Shown piece by piece: positions 49,009-58,933 of a stretch of DNA of 64,000 nt (position 1 is its first letter; each line of letters begins with the position of its first letter). Position numbers and translations under genes: made by a program. The DNA comes from Oscillospiraceae bacterium (GTDB lineage: Bacteria; Bacillota; Clostridia; Oscillospirales; Ruminococcaceae): assembly GCA_012729855.1 (NCBI GenBank), contig JAAYCI010000085.1, forward strand, positions 25,403 to 89,402, read 5' to 3'. A model generated the notes under the pieces. It saw only the letters and a program-made list of their open reading frames with translations. It searched no databases and was not told the DNA's origin.

Positions 49009-49928
49009 TGAGACTGGTATTTATGGGCACGCCCGAGATAGCGCGGGCCGCCCTGATTGCCCTGCTGCGCGACGGCCACGAGGTGGCGGGCGTATACACC
49101 CGCGCGGACAAGCCGGTGGGCCGCCACCAAACGCTGGAGATGCCGCCGGTGAAAAAGCTGGCGCTGGAAAACGGCATTCCGGTGCTCCAGCCGGCCACGC
49201 TGCGCACACCCGGCGCCGCCGGCCAGCTGGCGGCGCTAAAGCCCGAGCTGGTGGTGGTGGTGGCCTACGGCATGCTGCTGCCCAAGGCGGTGCTGGAGGT
49301 GCCGGCCCATGGCTGCATCAACCTGCATGTGTCGCTGCTGCCCAAGTACCGCGGCGCCGCGCCCATACAGTGGGCGGTCATCAACGGCGAGCAGGAGACC
49401 GGCGTCAGCATCATGCAGCTGGACGCGGGGATGGACACCGGCCCCGTGCTGGCCACCGAGCGGGTGGAGATACCCCCCCACGCCACCGCCGGCGAGATGT
49501 TTGAGGAAGTAACGGGCATTGGCGCGCGGCTGCTGGCCGCCACCGTACAGCAAATAGCCGCTGGCAAGGCCGTGGCCGTGCCCCAAAGCGGTGAGGCCAC
49601 CCTGGCGCCCATGCTGAAAAAAAGCATGGCGCAAATGGATTTTGCCGCGCCGGCCAAAACCCTGCACAACCTGGTGCGCGGCTGCAACCCCTGGCCGGTG
49701 GCCTGGTTTACCACCGGCGGCAAGCGGGTGCGGGTGCAGCGCAGCCATGTGGCCCCGCTGGCGGGCGCCGCCCCGCGCGAGGTATTGTCGCTGGAGCCGC
49801 TCACCCTTGCCTGTGGCGAGGGCGCGTTGGCGCTGGAGCACCTGCAGCCCGAGGGCGGCCGCGTGATGACCGGCACCGAGTGGGCCGCCGGCCGCCGCCT
49901 GAAACCGGGCGGGCTGCTGCCGGAGTAG
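49008..49928 (+). CDS. fmt: Methionyl-tRNA formyltransferase
   Basis: A 306-aa enzyme that formylates initiator Met-tRNA with 10-formyl-THF. N-terminal VFMGTPEIARAAL, the formyl-transfer motif NLHVSLLPKYRGAAPIQWA, DAGMDTGP and the C-terminal OB-like RNA-binding domain (NLVRGCNPWPVAWF) are present. It starts inside the def stop codon, so def-fmt are one unit. Confidence 0.96.
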   Translation: MRLVFMGTPEIARAALIALLRDGHEVAGVYTRADKPVGRHQTLEMPPVKKLALENGIPVLQPATLRTPGAAGQLAALKPELVVVVAYGMLLPKAVLEVPAHGCINLHVSLLPKYRGAAPIQWAVINGEQETGVSIMQLDAGMDTGPVLATERVEIPPHATAGEMFEEVTGIGARLLAATVQQIAAGKAVAVPQSGEATLAPMLKKSMAQMDFAAPAKTLHNLVRGCNPWPVAWFTTGGKRVRVQRSHVAPLAGAAPREVLSLEPLTLACGEGALALEHLQPEGGRVMTGTEWAAGRRLKPGGLLPE

Positions 49929-50019
49929 ACGATGTGAGCCATCTGTGAGGCGGCATGCCATGGGGGTTATCGCGCCTGGTGCTGCGCGGGGAAGAGACAC
50001 TTGCATAGCCAAACCCCTT

Positions 50020-50146
50020 GCCTGCCGGCACACCCACATGGTGTGCGGTTTACTGTAAATGGCGAACCAATTGCCCAAAGGGCCATTACCGCGCATCTTC
50101 AATGCGCGGCTTCAAAACCGTATCGGTTTTGAAGTGGTTTCAGTGT
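50020..50146 (+). repeat. Palindrome-rich dispersed repeat, copy C (diverged)
   Basis: Same order of stems and orientation as copy A: CCTGCCGG, CACACCC-ACAT-GGTGTG, a CCC-AAA-GGG stem, GCGCAT-CTTCA-ATGCGC, then GCTTCAAAACCG..CGGTTTTGAAGTGGTTT identical to copy B. The left half is strongly diverged. Confidence 0.7.
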
Positions 50147-50228
50147 AAAAAGCGGCACACTTTTTTAAAATATAGCTTTACCACCTGGCACCGAGGCCGG
50201 GTGGCATAATTGAGACGGAGGACTGACC

Positions 50229-50927
50229 TTGTACATCTCAGGGATGTTTTTTAACCCCTATTACTTTTTATTCATGGTGCCGGGGCTCATCATATCCATA
50301 TGGGCCAGCGCGCGGGTGCGCAGCACCTTTGCCAAATACCAGCACGTGCCCACCATATCGGGCCTCACCGGCGCGCAGGCCGCCCGCCGCATACTGGACA
50401 GCAACGGCCTGCAAAACGTGCCGGTGCTGCGGGTGGGTGGCAACCTGAGCGACAACTACGACCCCAAGCGGAACGTGGTGAACCTGAGCGACGCCACCTA
50501 CAACAGCGCCAGCGTGGGCGCGGTGGGCGTGGCCGCCCACGAGTGCGGCCACGCGGTGCAGCACGCCATGGGCTACGGCCCCGCGCGGGTGCGCAAGGCC
50601 ATTGTGCCCCTGTGCAATTTTGGCACCAGCATTTCCATCCCGCTCATCGTGGTGGGGTTCATTTTCTCCTGGCTGGGGCTGGTGTATGTGGGCATCGGGC
50701 TGTTTGCGCTGGCGGTGCTGTTCCAGCTGGTTACCCTGCCGGTGGAGTTCAACGCCTCGCGCCGGGCCATTGAAACACTGGGCGCCAGCAACATGGTAAC
50801 GCCCGAGGAGAACGCCGGCGTTACCAAGGTGCTCAGCGCCGCCGCCTGGACCTATGTGGCCGCGCTGCTTACCAGTTTGTTGCAGCTGCTGTATTACATT
50901 ACATTGGCGGGGCGCAGGAGAAGTTAG
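50229..50927 (+). CDS. yugP: YugP-type zinc metallopeptidase
   Basis: A 232-aa membrane protein of the neutral zinc metallopeptidase 2 family: N-terminal helix (FYFLFMVPGLIISIWA-like), RVRSTFAKYQ, LSDATYNSASVGAVGVAAHECGHAVQH with the HECGH zinc site (about residues 102-106), then two more helix pairs. Substrate unknown. The TTG at 50229 follows GGAGG by 7 nt; an ATG five codons later has no ribosome site. Confidence 0.9.
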   Translation: MYISGMFFNPYYFLFMVPGLIISIWASARVRSTFAKYQHVPTISGLTGAQAARRILDSNGLQNVPVLRVGGNLSDNYDPKRNVVNLSDATYNSASVGAVGVAAHECGHAVQHAMGYGPARVRKAIVPLCNFGTSISIPLIVVGFIFSWLGLVYVGIGLFALAVLFQLVTLPVEFNASRRAIETLGASNMVTPEENAGVTKVLSAAAWTYVAALLTSLLQLLYYITLAGRRRS

Positions 50928-50948
50928 CCTCCACAGAAGGAGCAGCAC

Positions 50949-52334
50949 ATGCCAACCCCCAAACCAAACAACGCCCGCCGCGCCGCGGTGGCCGCCCTGG
51001 CGCGGCTGCACAAGGGCGGCTGGCCCAATATGGCCCTGAACAGCGCCCTGGCAGCGCAAAGCCTTGACCCGCGGGACAAGGCTTTCGCTTCGGCGCTTTT
51101 TTTGGGTGCGGCCGAGCGGCTTTTCACGCTGGATTGGCTGCTGCAGCCCCACCTGCGCAAGCCCATAGCCAGGCTGGATGTGGAGGTGCGGGCCATTCTG
51201 GAAGCCGGGCTGTACCAGCTTTTGTGGATGCGGGTGCCGCCCAGCGCCGCCGTGAACGAGAGCGTGAAGCTGGCGCGTGCCTTTGGCAAAAGCAGCGCCG
51301 CAGGCCTGGTGAACGCCGTGCTGCGCAAGCTGGCGCCGCAGGCCAATGCGGGTGAGGCCGCCAAAAACAAACCCATCGGGCCGGATTTCTCGACATATAC
51401 ATTTAAAGATGAAACCGAGCGGGTGATGGTAACCTGGAGCGTGGGCGAGGCAGTGGCCAAGGCCGTGATGGCCGCGCTGCCCGAAGCGTACGACGCTTAC
51501 TTTGCGGCCAGCTTCTCCACCGGGGAGCTGTGCCTGCGCACCAACACCCTGAAAACCACCCCGGCGGAATTGGCCGCCAGGCTGGAAGCCGGGGGCGCAG
51601 CCGTGCGCGGCGGGCTGCTGCCCGAAACCCTGTACGCCCGCCTGCCCGGCGGCGTGGCCGAAGAGCCGCTGTTTGAGGCCGGGCTGTACCATGTGCAGGG
51701 GGAGGCCTCACAGATAGCGTGCGCTTGCCTGGGGCCCCAGCCGGGCGACAAGGTGCTGGACCTGTGCGCCGCGCCGGGCGGCAAGAGCGCCACGCTGGCC
51801 GAAATGATGCAGCCGCCGAATACCACCACGCCACCCGGCGCCGGCCTGACGGCCTGCGACCTGCGCGAGAACCGTCTGCCGCTCATCACGCAGGCGTTTG
51901 CGCGGCTGGGCATTACCGGGGCGCAAGTGCTGCAAAACGATGGCACGGTATATAACGCAGCGCTGGCCGGGTGCCAGCGGGTGCTGTGCGACGTGCCCTG
52001 CAGCAGCCTGGGGGTGCTGGCCGGCAAGCCCGACCTGCGCACCGCAAATGGTGACAATTTTGACACCTTGCCCGAAATCCAAATGAAATTATTGTCCACC
52101 GCCGCGCGTTATGTTACTATGGGTGGGAAATTGGTGTATGCCACCTGCACCATTCGCGCGGCGGAGAATGCCGGCGTGGTACGGCGTTTTTTGGCCGAAA
52201 CACCCGGCTTTGCGCTGGTGCCGCCGCCCGTGGCGCCAAAAGGCGCGCTGCTGCGGGACAATATGATGACGTTATTGCCCCACCGCACGGCCACCGATGG
52301 TTTCTTTGTGGCAACAATGGAAAGATTGTGGTAA
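50949..52334 (+). CDS. rsmB: 16S rRNA (cytosine967-C5)-methyltransferase
   Basis: A 461-aa protein: an N-terminal NusB-like domain (about 8-130, ARRAAVAALARLHKGGWPNMALN, AAVNESVKLARAFG, AGLVNAVLRKL) and a SAM methyltransferase domain (LDLCAAPGGKSATLAEMM). Two catalytic cysteines lie in CDVPCSSLGVL and YATCTI. The GAGLTACDLRENRLPLI segment is motif II. AGAAGGAG precedes ATG 50949. Confidence 0.94.
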   Translation: MPTPKPNNARRAAVAALARLHKGGWPNMALNSALAAQSLDPRDKAFASALFLGAAERLFTLDWLLQPHLRKPIARLDVEVRAILEAGLYQLLWMRVPPSAAVNESVKLARAFGKSSAAGLVNAVLRKLAPQANAGEAAKNKPIGPDFSTYTFKDETERVMVTWSVGEAVAKAVMAALPEAYDAYFAASFSTGELCLRTNTLKTTPAELAARLEAGGAAVRGGLLPETLYARLPGGVAEEPLFEAGLYHVQGEASQIACACLGPQPGDKVLDLCAAPGGKSATLAEMMQPPNTTTPPGAGLTACDLRENRLPLITQAFARLGITGAQVLQNDGTVYNAALAGCQRVLCDVPCSSLGVLAGKPDLRTANGDNFDTLPEIQMKLLSTAARYVTMGGKLVYATCTIRAAENAGVVRRFLAETPGFALVPPPVAPKGALLRDNMMTLLPHRTATDGFFVATMERLW

Positions 52335-52335
52335 A

Positions 52336-53433
52336 ATGAATAGTCAGGCACTGCCGCGCGGCGGGCGGAATGCTGTGAAAGAGGATATAGTATCGCTGCC
52401 GCTGCAGCAGTTACAACAGGCGCTGGCTGATTTGGGCCAGCCGCCCTACCGGGCCAAGCAGCTGTTTGGCTGGCTGCACGCCCGCCGGGCCCAAAGCTTT
52501 GACGACATGAACAACCTGCCGGCCGCCTTGCGTGCGAAACTGGCCGCAAGCTGGCGGATGGAGCAGCCGGACGTGGTGCGGCGCCTGCAATCGGCCGACG
52601 GCACCGAAAAGCTGCTGCTGCGCCTGCACGACGGCCACACCATCGAGACGGTGGTGATGCGCTACCACCACGGCGTCAGCCTGTGTGTGTCCAGCCAGGT
52701 GGGCTGCCGCATGGGCTGCACCTTCTGCGCCAGCGGCCACGCGGCCTTTGTGCGCAGCCTGTCCGCCGGCGAGATGGCCGCCCAGCTGTACACCGCCGAG
52801 GCGCTGGCCGGCGAGCGCATTGACCACCTGGTGTTGATGGGCATTGGCGAGCCGCTGGATAACTTTGACAATGTGATGGATTTTATCGCCATCGTCACCG
52901 ACGAAGCGGGAGCCGACCTGTCGATGCGGAACATCAGCCTTTCCACCTGCGGGCTGGTGCCCATGATAGAAAAGCTGGCCGAGCGCAAGCTGGGGCTGAC
53001 GCTGTCGGTATCGCTGCACGCGGCAAACGACGCCACCCGCAGCCGGCTGATGCCGGTGAACAAGGCCTACCCATTGGCCCGGTTGATGGCCGCCTGCCGG
53101 GCCTACCGCGAAAAGACCGGCCGGCGTGTCAGCTACGAATACGCGCTGGTGGCCGGCCAGAACGACGCCGACACCGATGCCGACGCGCTGGCAGACCTGT
53201 TGCGCGGCACCGACGGCCATGTGAACCTGATACCGGTGAACCCCGTGCTGGGCTTGCCGGCCACGGCCAGCGACGCCGGCCGCACCGCCGCTTTTGCCGC
53301 GCGGCTGAAAGCGCGCGGCGTGAACGCCACGGTGCGCAGGCGGCTGGGGGCGGATATCGACGCCGCCTGCGGGCAGCTGCGCCTTCAGGAAGCGGGCCGG
53401 ATTCCAGAAGATACTGTGGCAGCGTATCTTTAA
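52336..53433 (+). CDS. rlmN: 23S rRNA/tRNA adenine-C2 methyltransferase
   Basis: A radical-SAM enzyme that makes m2A2503 in 23S rRNA and m2A37 in some tRNAs. The cluster-binding CxxxCxxC is GCRMGCTFCASG; other signatures are GIGEPLDNFDNV, ISLSTCGLVPMIEKLA, and a resolving cysteine near the C-terminus (DIDAACGQLR). The start is uncertain: ATG 52336 lies 1 nt past the rsmB stop without a clear ribosome site (365 aa), while GTG 52375 (352 aa, KEDIVSLPLQQLQQAL) gives the usual family N-terminus. Confidence 0.92.
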   Translation: MNSQALPRGGRNAVKEDIVSLPLQQLQQALADLGQPPYRAKQLFGWLHARRAQSFDDMNNLPAALRAKLAASWRMEQPDVVRRLQSADGTEKLLLRLHDGHTIETVVMRYHHGVSLCVSSQVGCRMGCTFCASGHAAFVRSLSAGEMAAQLYTAEALAGERIDHLVLMGIGEPLDNFDNVMDFIAIVTDEAGADLSMRNISLSTCGLVPMIEKLAERKLGLTLSVSLHAANDATRSRLMPVNKAYPLARLMAACRAYREKTGRRVSYEYALVAGQNDADTDADALADLLRGTDGHVNLIPVNPVLGLPATASDAGRTAAFAARLKARGVNATVRRRLGADIDAACGQLRLQEAGRIPEDTVAAYL

Positions 53434-53583
53434 TGGCAGCTATGCGCAAAACACAGGACACATAACGGGCGCAACGGCCGGGCAGCCGCCGCGATCATCC
53501 GTTTTCCATACAGGCTTGGCACGGCGGCACAGCCGGGGCCAGGCCCGCCGGGTACGCAAACCATCAACTTTGGAGCACAGTTT

Positions 53584-54345
53584 ATGAGGATTATCGGGAA
53601 AACCGATATTGGACGCAACCGCGCAGAAAACCAGGATACCTTCCGCTCGGGCACGCTGCGCGGCAGCGGTGGCTGGGGCGTGGTGTGCGACGGCATGGGC
53701 GGCGCGCAAAACGGCAAGCTGGCCAGCGCCGTGGCCGCCGACTGTATTGAAGAGATGATCTTCCAGCAGATGAGCGACACCACCCCCACCCCGGAGGAAG
53801 ATGCGCTTTTGCCCGGGCAGGTGCTGCGGGACAGCATTCGCCTGGCCAACGCCGAGGTGTACGCCCGCAGCGGCGACGGCGACCGCCTGATGGGCACCAC
53901 CGTGGTGTGCGCGCTGGTGTGGCAGGGTGTTTTGCACCTGGCCCATGTGGGCGATTCCCGCGCTTACCTTTACGAAGACGGCGCCCTTACCCAAATCACC
54001 CGCGACCATTCCATGGTGCAGGAGCTGGTGGACCAGGGCGCCCTGACCAGCGATGAAGCCAGCCGCCACCCCGAGCGCAACGTGATTACCCGGGCGCTGG
54101 GCGTGGAGCCGGAGGTGGAGTGCAGCCAGAGCGAGCGCCCCATCTCGGCCGGGGCCGTGGTGCTGCTGTGCAGCGACGGCCTGACGGGCCAGCTGAGCAA
54201 AGAAAGACTGACCGCCGCGTTACGCGAAACCGATTTTTACGACCTGCCCCGCGTGCTGGTGAACCAGGCGCTGGAAGCCGGCGGGAACGACAACATCACC
54301 GTGCTGGTGATGCAGCCCGGAGAGGAGGATGTACAGCGTGGATAA
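53584..54345 (+). CDS. prpC: PP2C-type Ser/Thr protein phosphatase
   Basis: A 253-aa phosphatase that reverses PrkC signalling. PPM motifs: GRNRAENQDTF, VVCDGMGGAQNGKLAS (metal Asp), HVGDSRAYLYEDGALTQITRDHSMVQELV, NVITRALG and GGNDNITVLVM. GGAG lies 8 nt before ATG 53584. Its 3' end overlaps prkC by 8 nt, the standard phosphatase-kinase pair. The 150-nt gap upstream shows nothing notable. Confidence 0.95.
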   Translation: MRIIGKTDIGRNRAENQDTFRSGTLRGSGGWGVVCDGMGGAQNGKLASAVAADCIEEMIFQQMSDTTPTPEEDALLPGQVLRDSIRLANAEVYARSGDGDRLMGTTVVCALVWQGVLHLAHVGDSRAYLYEDGALTQITRDHSMVQELVDQGALTSDEASRHPERNVITRALGVEPEVECSQSERPISAGAVVLLCSDGLTGQLSKERLTAALRETDFYDLPRVLVNQALEAGGNDNITVLVMQPGEEDVQRG

Positions 54346-56464
54346 CCTGATTGGCCAGCGGCTGGACGGCCGCTACCAGATAGACCAGCTGATAGGCGAA
54401 GGCGGCATGGCCGACGTCTACCGCGGTGTGGACCTTTTGGAGAACCGCGTGGTGGCGGTGAAGGTGCTGAAGGACGAGTACCGCTCAAACCCCGAGCTGG
54501 TGCGCCGCTTCAAGAACGAGTCGCGCGCCATCAGCGTTTTGAACCACCAGAACATCGTCAAGGTGTACGACGTGAGCGTGTCCGACAAGCTGCAGTACAT
54601 CGTGATGGAGTTTTTAGACGGCATCACGCTGAAAGAATACATCGAGCAGCGCGGCGAGCCCCTGACCTACAAAGAGGTGGTGCACTTCACCGCACTGGTG
54701 CTGCAGGCGCTGCAGCACGCCCACGCCAAGGGCATCGTTCACCGGGACATCAAGCCCCAGAACATCATGATCCAGGAAAACGGCGGCATCAAGATGATGG
54801 ATTTCGGCATTGCGCGCCTGGCGCGCAGCGAGATCCACACCGCCGGCGAGCAGGCCATTGGCAGCGTGCACTACATAAGCCCCGAGCAGGCCCAGGGCGC
54901 CGACACCGACATGCGGGCCGACATCTACTCGGTGGGCATCATGATGTACGAGATGCTGAGCGGCAAGCTGCCGTTCGAGGACGAGAACGCCGTGTCGGTG
55001 GCCATCAAGCAGATAAGCGACACCGCCACCCCGCTGCGCGAGGTAAACCCCAGCATACCGCAGGGCCTGGCCGACATCACCATGAAGGCCATGGCCAAAA
55101 ACCCCGCCGACCGCTACCGAGACGCGCTGGATATGCTGCGCGACATCGAAGAATTCAAACGGGACCCCAGCATCAAGTTCGATTATGAATACATGGGCAA
55201 CGGGCTTCCCGCCAAAGGACTGGGCAGAATTATGAGCAATGGCAAGCAACCCGCCCCCAAAACCCCGCCGCAAAAGCCGGGCAAGCGCCGGCTGCGCCGC
55301 AAAAAACGCATTGGGCTTTTGGTGCCCATTACGCTGGGCATCACCCTGGCCGTGCTGGGCGTTAGCCTGGTGATGACTTCCGACCTGGTGAAGAACTCCA
55401 GCAACCCGCTGTTTGGCACCTACGAGGACATTGCGCTGCCCGATTTTGTAAATGAGCAGTACAGCTATTTTCTGGATGTTTACAAGCAGGACACCTACAA
55501 GCACCTGCGGGTGAAGGTGGAGGAAAAATACAACCCCGATGTGGAAGCCGGTATCATCATGGCGCAGAACCCCTCCTCCAGCAACGACAACCCCAAGCAG
55601 GTGAAGGCCAACCAGCAGCTGACGCTGACGGTGAGCAGCGGCATTCAGATGATAACGGTGCCCGAGACCGCCGGCATGACGCGCGCCGAGGCGATACAGG
55701 CGATACAGGCCGCCGGCCTGATGCCCTACGCCAAGGCGGAGTATGGCAGCAACGTGCCGGCCGGCAAGGTGATTGGCACCGAGCCGGAGGCCGGTATCAC
55801 CGTGGCCAACGTGAGCGGCACGGTGATAACCATACGGGTAAGCAGCACCCGCGCCAGCTACGAGCGCACCGTGCCCGACGTGGTGGGCCTGTCCTCTCTG
55901 GAAGCGGCGCAGGGCGTGCTGGAATCTATGGATTTGATGATTGGCGTGGTGAAAGAGGTGGACAGCGATGCCGCCCCGGGCACCATACTGGAGCAGTCGC
56001 CCGCGCGGGGCACCGTGGTGAGCGTGGCCTCGGACGTGCACCTGACCATTGCCAAAGAACCGCCGCCGCCCGAGCCGGACCCCGAGCCCGAAGTCGAGAG
56101 CGGGAAAGTGTCTGTGCCCGGTGTGGTGGGCAGCTCGGAAGGTGCCGCGGTTGCGGCCATAACGGGCGCAGGGTTCTCTGTTGATTTGAGCTATAAGGAA
56201 AGCAGCAAAGACCCGGGCACGGTTATTGACCAAAGCCCCGACGGCGGCAGCATGAAAAAGCCGGGCAGCACCGTGAAAATAGTGGTGGCCAAGGCAAAAG
56301 AGCCCGATTCCAGCAGCGAGCCGCCGCCACCGCCCTCCAGCAGTGAGCCGCCGCCCTCCAGCAGTGAGCCACCACCGCCCGTCTCCAGCGAGATTCCGGT
56401 TTCCTCGCTGCCGCCGCCAGACCCGGCAGAGCCCGGTGGCGAGACCGGTGAGCAAACCGGATGA
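54338..56464 (+). CDS. prkC: PASTA-domain Ser/Thr protein kinase
   Basis: A 708-aa membrane kinase that senses peptidoglycan fragments. The kinase domain (about 10-275) has GEGGMADVYRG, VAVKVLK, HRDIKPQN, MDFGIARLA and the ISPEQ segment. A basic juxtamembrane region (KRRLRRKKR) leads to one helix (LLVPITLGITLAVLGVSLVM, about 328-348), then four PASTA-like repeats and a Pro/Ser/Glu-rich tail (SSEPPPPPSSSEPPPSSSEP). GTG 54338 is chosen: GGAGG is 9 nt upstream and homologues begin MDN-IGQRLDGRY; the ATG three codons earlier touches the ribosome site. Confidence 0.95.
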   Translation: MDNLIGQRLDGRYQIDQLIGEGGMADVYRGVDLLENRVVAVKVLKDEYRSNPELVRRFKNESRAISVLNHQNIVKVYDVSVSDKLQYIVMEFLDGITLKEYIEQRGEPLTYKEVVHFTALVLQALQHAHAKGIVHRDIKPQNIMIQENGGIKMMDFGIARLARSEIHTAGEQAIGSVHYISPEQAQGADTDMRADIYSVGIMMYEMLSGKLPFEDENAVSVAIKQISDTATPLREVNPSIPQGLADITMKAMAKNPADRYRDALDMLRDIEEFKRDPSIKFDYEYMGNGLPAKGLGRIMSNGKQPAPKTPPQKPGKRRLRRKKRIGLLVPITLGITLAVLGVSLVMTSDLVKNSSNPLFGTYEDIALPDFVNEQYSYFLDVYKQDTYKHLRVKVEEKYNPDVEAGIIMAQNPSSSNDNPKQVKANQQLTLTVSSGIQMITVPETAGMTRAEAIQAIQAAGLMPYAKAEYGSNVPAGKVIGTEPEAGITVANVSGTVITIRVSSTRASYERTVPDVVGLSSLEAAQGVLESMDLMIGVVKEVDSDAAPGTILEQSPARGTVVSVASDVHLTIAKEPPPPEPDPEPEVESGKVSVPGVVGSSEGAAVAAITGAGFSVDLSYKESSKDPGTVIDQSPDGGSMKKPGSTVKIVVAKAKEPDSSSEPPPPPSSSEPPPSSSEPPPPVSSEIPVSSLPPPDPAEPGGETGEQTG

Positions 56465-57345
56465 TGGCGGAGACGGAAGGTATCATCTATAAAGGCATTG
56501 GTGGTTTCTACACTGTAAAAACCAACGACGGCCGCCTGCTTGAGTGCCGGCCGCGGGGCATCTTCCGCAAACGGGGCGAAAAGCCGGTGGCGGGCGACAG
56601 GGTGCGCCTTGGGCAGGAGGCCGGCACCGATACCATAGACGCCATACTGCCGCGCAAAAACCTGCTGGCGCGCCCACCGGTGGCCAACGTGGACCAGCTT
56701 TTCATCATAGCCAGCACCAGCCAGCCGGTGCCCAGCTTTTTGGTGCTGGATAAGCTGAGCGCCTACGCGATAGACCAGGAGGCCGCCCCGGTGCTGGTGA
56801 TTACCAAGCCGGACCTTGCCGCCAGCGGCCCGCTGGAGGCGGCGTACGCCAGCAGCGGTATTCCCGTGGTGGTGGCCCACGCCGAAAGCGGGCTTGGCAT
56901 TGCGGAAATTACCGGGATGCTGGCGGGCAAGCTGAGTGTTTTTTGCGGCAACTCCGGGGTGGGGAAGTCCACCCTGCTGAACGCCATTGCCCCCGGGCTG
57001 GGGCGCGAGGTGGGGGATATCAGCCGCAAGCTGGGCCGTGGCCGCCACACCACCCGCGAGGTGGAGGTTTTTGAGGTGGCCGGTGGCCTGCTGGCCGACA
57101 CCCCCGGCTTTGCCAGCTTTGATTTGCAGCAGGCCGGCGCCATTTTGGCCGATAACCTGCAGCTGGATTTCCCCGAGATTAAAAGCCGCATTGGGCAGTG
57201 CAAGTTTTCCAGCTGTGTGCACATGGCCGAGGCCGGCTGTGCGGTGCGCAAAGCGGTGGCGGCCGGCGAGATAGCCGAAAGCCGCTACCAAAGCTATGCC
57301 ACGCTTTATAAACAGGCCAAAGCGTATGAGGAGCAGTACCACTAA
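56461..57345 (+). CDS. rsgA: Ribosome small subunit-dependent GTPase A
   Basis: A 294-aa circularly permuted GTPase that helps 30S maturation: an OB-fold (about 1-65), G4 VITKPDL before the P-loop GNSGVGKST, GRGRHTTREVEVF (switch) and DTPGFASFDL, then a zinc-binding end (CKFSSCVHMAEAGCAVRKAV). The start overlaps the prkC stop as ATGATG. Part of the common prpC-prkC-rsgA-thiN order. Confidence 0.95.
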   Translation: MMAETEGIIYKGIGGFYTVKTNDGRLLECRPRGIFRKRGEKPVAGDRVRLGQEAGTDTIDAILPRKNLLARPPVANVDQLFIIASTSQPVPSFLVLDKLSAYAIDQEAAPVLVITKPDLAASGPLEAAYASSGIPVVVAHAESGLGIAEITGMLAGKLSVFCGNSGVGKSTLLNAIAPGLGREVGDISRKLGRGRHTTREVEVFEVAGGLLADTPGFASFDLQQAGAILADNLQLDFPEIKSRIGQCKFSSCVHMAEAGCAVRKAVAAGEIAESRYQSYATLYKQAKAYEEQYH

Positions 57346-57361
57346 CGAGGGGGACGGGCGT

Positions 57362-57994
57362 ATGCGGCAGGGGGCAAAACCGGCGGTTATTTTTGCGTCG
57401 ATGCCGGTGAGCGGAGAGCTGCGCCGGCTGATACCGCCGGGTGCGGCCATCATCACCGCCGACGCCGGCTGGAAGAACGCCGCGGCGCTGGGGCTGGAAA
57501 TTGATTTGGCCGTGGGCGACTTTGATTCCTCCACCCCGCCCACCACGGCCAAAGAGCTGATTTGCCTGCCCGCTGAAAAGGACGACACCGACACCCACTA
57601 CGCCACCCGCCTGGCGGTGGAGCGCGGCTATAATGATATTTTGCTGCTGGGCGCCATGGGCGGCAGGCCCGACCACGCCCACGGCAACCTGCAAACCCTG
57701 CTGTGGCTGGCCATGCAGGGCGTAAAGGCCACCATGGCCGACGAAGAGAATATCATACGCTGTTTTGGCCCCGGCCAGCACACCGTGCCTGCCACAGACG
57801 GCAAGTGGCTAAGTGTGTTCGCCGCCGGCGGCACCACCAGGGGTGTGTATTTGCGGGGCGTGAAATACCGGCTGGACAACGCCACCCTGCCGCCCGAGCA
57901 GCCCATAGGCGTGAGCAACGAGTTTGCCGCCGACGAGGCGGGCATTGCCTGCAGCGCGGGCTGGCTGTATGTGTATGTGTGCAAAGGGGAGTAG
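57362..57994 (+). CDS. thiN: Thiamine diphosphokinase
   Basis: A 210-aa enzyme converting thiamine to thiamine diphosphate. AIITADAGWKNAAALGLEIDLAVGDFDSS, PAEKDDTDTHYATRLAVERGYNDILLLGAMGGRPDHAHGNLQTL and GVYLRGVKYRLDNATLPPEQPIGVSNEF are family hallmarks. ATG 57362 follows GAGGGGG by 8 nt, 16 nt after rsgA. A 22-codon open extension upstream overlaps rsgA. Confidence 0.94.
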   Translation: MRQGAKPAVIFASMPVSGELRRLIPPGAAIITADAGWKNAAALGLEIDLAVGDFDSSTPPTTAKELICLPAEKDDTDTHYATRLAVERGYNDILLLGAMGGRPDHAHGNLQTLLWLAMQGVKATMADEENIIRCFGPGQHTVPATDGKWLSVFAAGGTTRGVYLRGVKYRLDNATLPPEQPIGVSNEFAADEAGIACSAGWLYVYVCKGE

Positions 57995-58006
57995 CGGCAA
58001 AGCGGG

Positions 58007-58933
58007 ATGACAACCATTACCTTTACGGCAAAAGCGCAGGAGACGGGCATGAAATTGTCCGTCTTTTTGCGTCGCAAGGGCATCTCGCTGGCGCGGGTGC
58101 GTTCTTTGAAATACCTGCCGGACGGCCTTACCGTGAACGGCGCGCCCGCCCGCAGCAACCGGCAGTTGCAGCCCGGCGACGTGGTGGCGCTGAACCTGCC
58201 GCCGGAGGCCGCCTCGGTGCGGCCGGAGGACGGCCCGCTGGCCCTTGTGCATGAGGATGCCGACGCGCTGGTGGTGAACAAGCCCCCCGGCCAGGTGATG
58301 CACCCCTCGCCCTCGCACCATACCGGCACGCTGGCCAACCTGTACTGCGGGCTGATGGCGCGGCGGGGCGCGCCGGGGGCTTTCCGCCCGGTGGGCCGGC
58401 TGGACGGCGACACCAGCGGCCTGGTGCTGTGCGCAAAACACGCGGCGGCCGCGCCGCAGCTTTTCCGCAGCATGCGCAAGGGCTACCTGGCGCTGGCTGG
58501 CGGCCTGCTGCCGGTGGGGACAGAAGCGGTGATAGCCGCGCCGCTGATGGGATGCGAGGATTCCGCCATCCGGCAGCAGGTACACCCCGCGGGCAAGCCC
58601 AGCCGCACCCGCTACCAGGTGCTGGCGGCGGGCGGGGCGGCATCGCTGGTGGCGGTGTGGCCCGAAACCGGGCGCACCCACCAGATACGGGTACATTTTG
58701 CGCACATTGGTCACCCACTGCTGGGCGACGCGCTGTATGGCGGCCAGGCGCAGCACCTATCAAGGCACGCACTGCATTGTGCCTTTTTGCAGTTTACGCC
58801 GCTGGACGCCAGGCCGGTGGCCGTGAGCGCCCCGCCGCCGCCCGACATGCTGCAGGCGGCAGTTGCGGCGGGCATTCCCCGGCCGGCACTGGCGGCTGCC
58901 ATTGGAGACATAAAGGCTGTTTTTACATCATAG
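58007..58933 (+). CDS. RluD/RluC-type pseudouridine synthase
   Basis: A 308-aa protein with an S4-like N-terminal segment (MKLSVFLRRKGISLARVRSLKYLPDGLTVNG) and the synthase domain: VVNKPPGQVMHPS, catalytic Asp in RPVGRLDGDTSGLVLCAKH, PETGRTHQIRVHFAHIGHPLLGD. RNA target unknown; several paralogues usually occur. ATG 58007 has only a weak ribosome site and follows thiN by 12 nt. Confidence 0.9.
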   Translation: MTTITFTAKAQETGMKLSVFLRRKGISLARVRSLKYLPDGLTVNGAPARSNRQLQPGDVVALNLPPEAASVRPEDGPLALVHEDADALVVNKPPGQVMHPSPSHHTGTLANLYCGLMARRGAPGAFRPVGRLDGDTSGLVLCAKHAAAAPQLFRSMRKGYLALAGGLLPVGTEAVIAAPLMGCEDSAIRQQVHPAGKPSRTRYQVLAAGGAASLVAVWPETGRTHQIRVHFAHIGHPLLGDALYGGQAQHLSRHALHCAFLQFTPLDARPVAVSAPPPPDMLQAAVAAGIPRPALAAAIGDIKAVFTS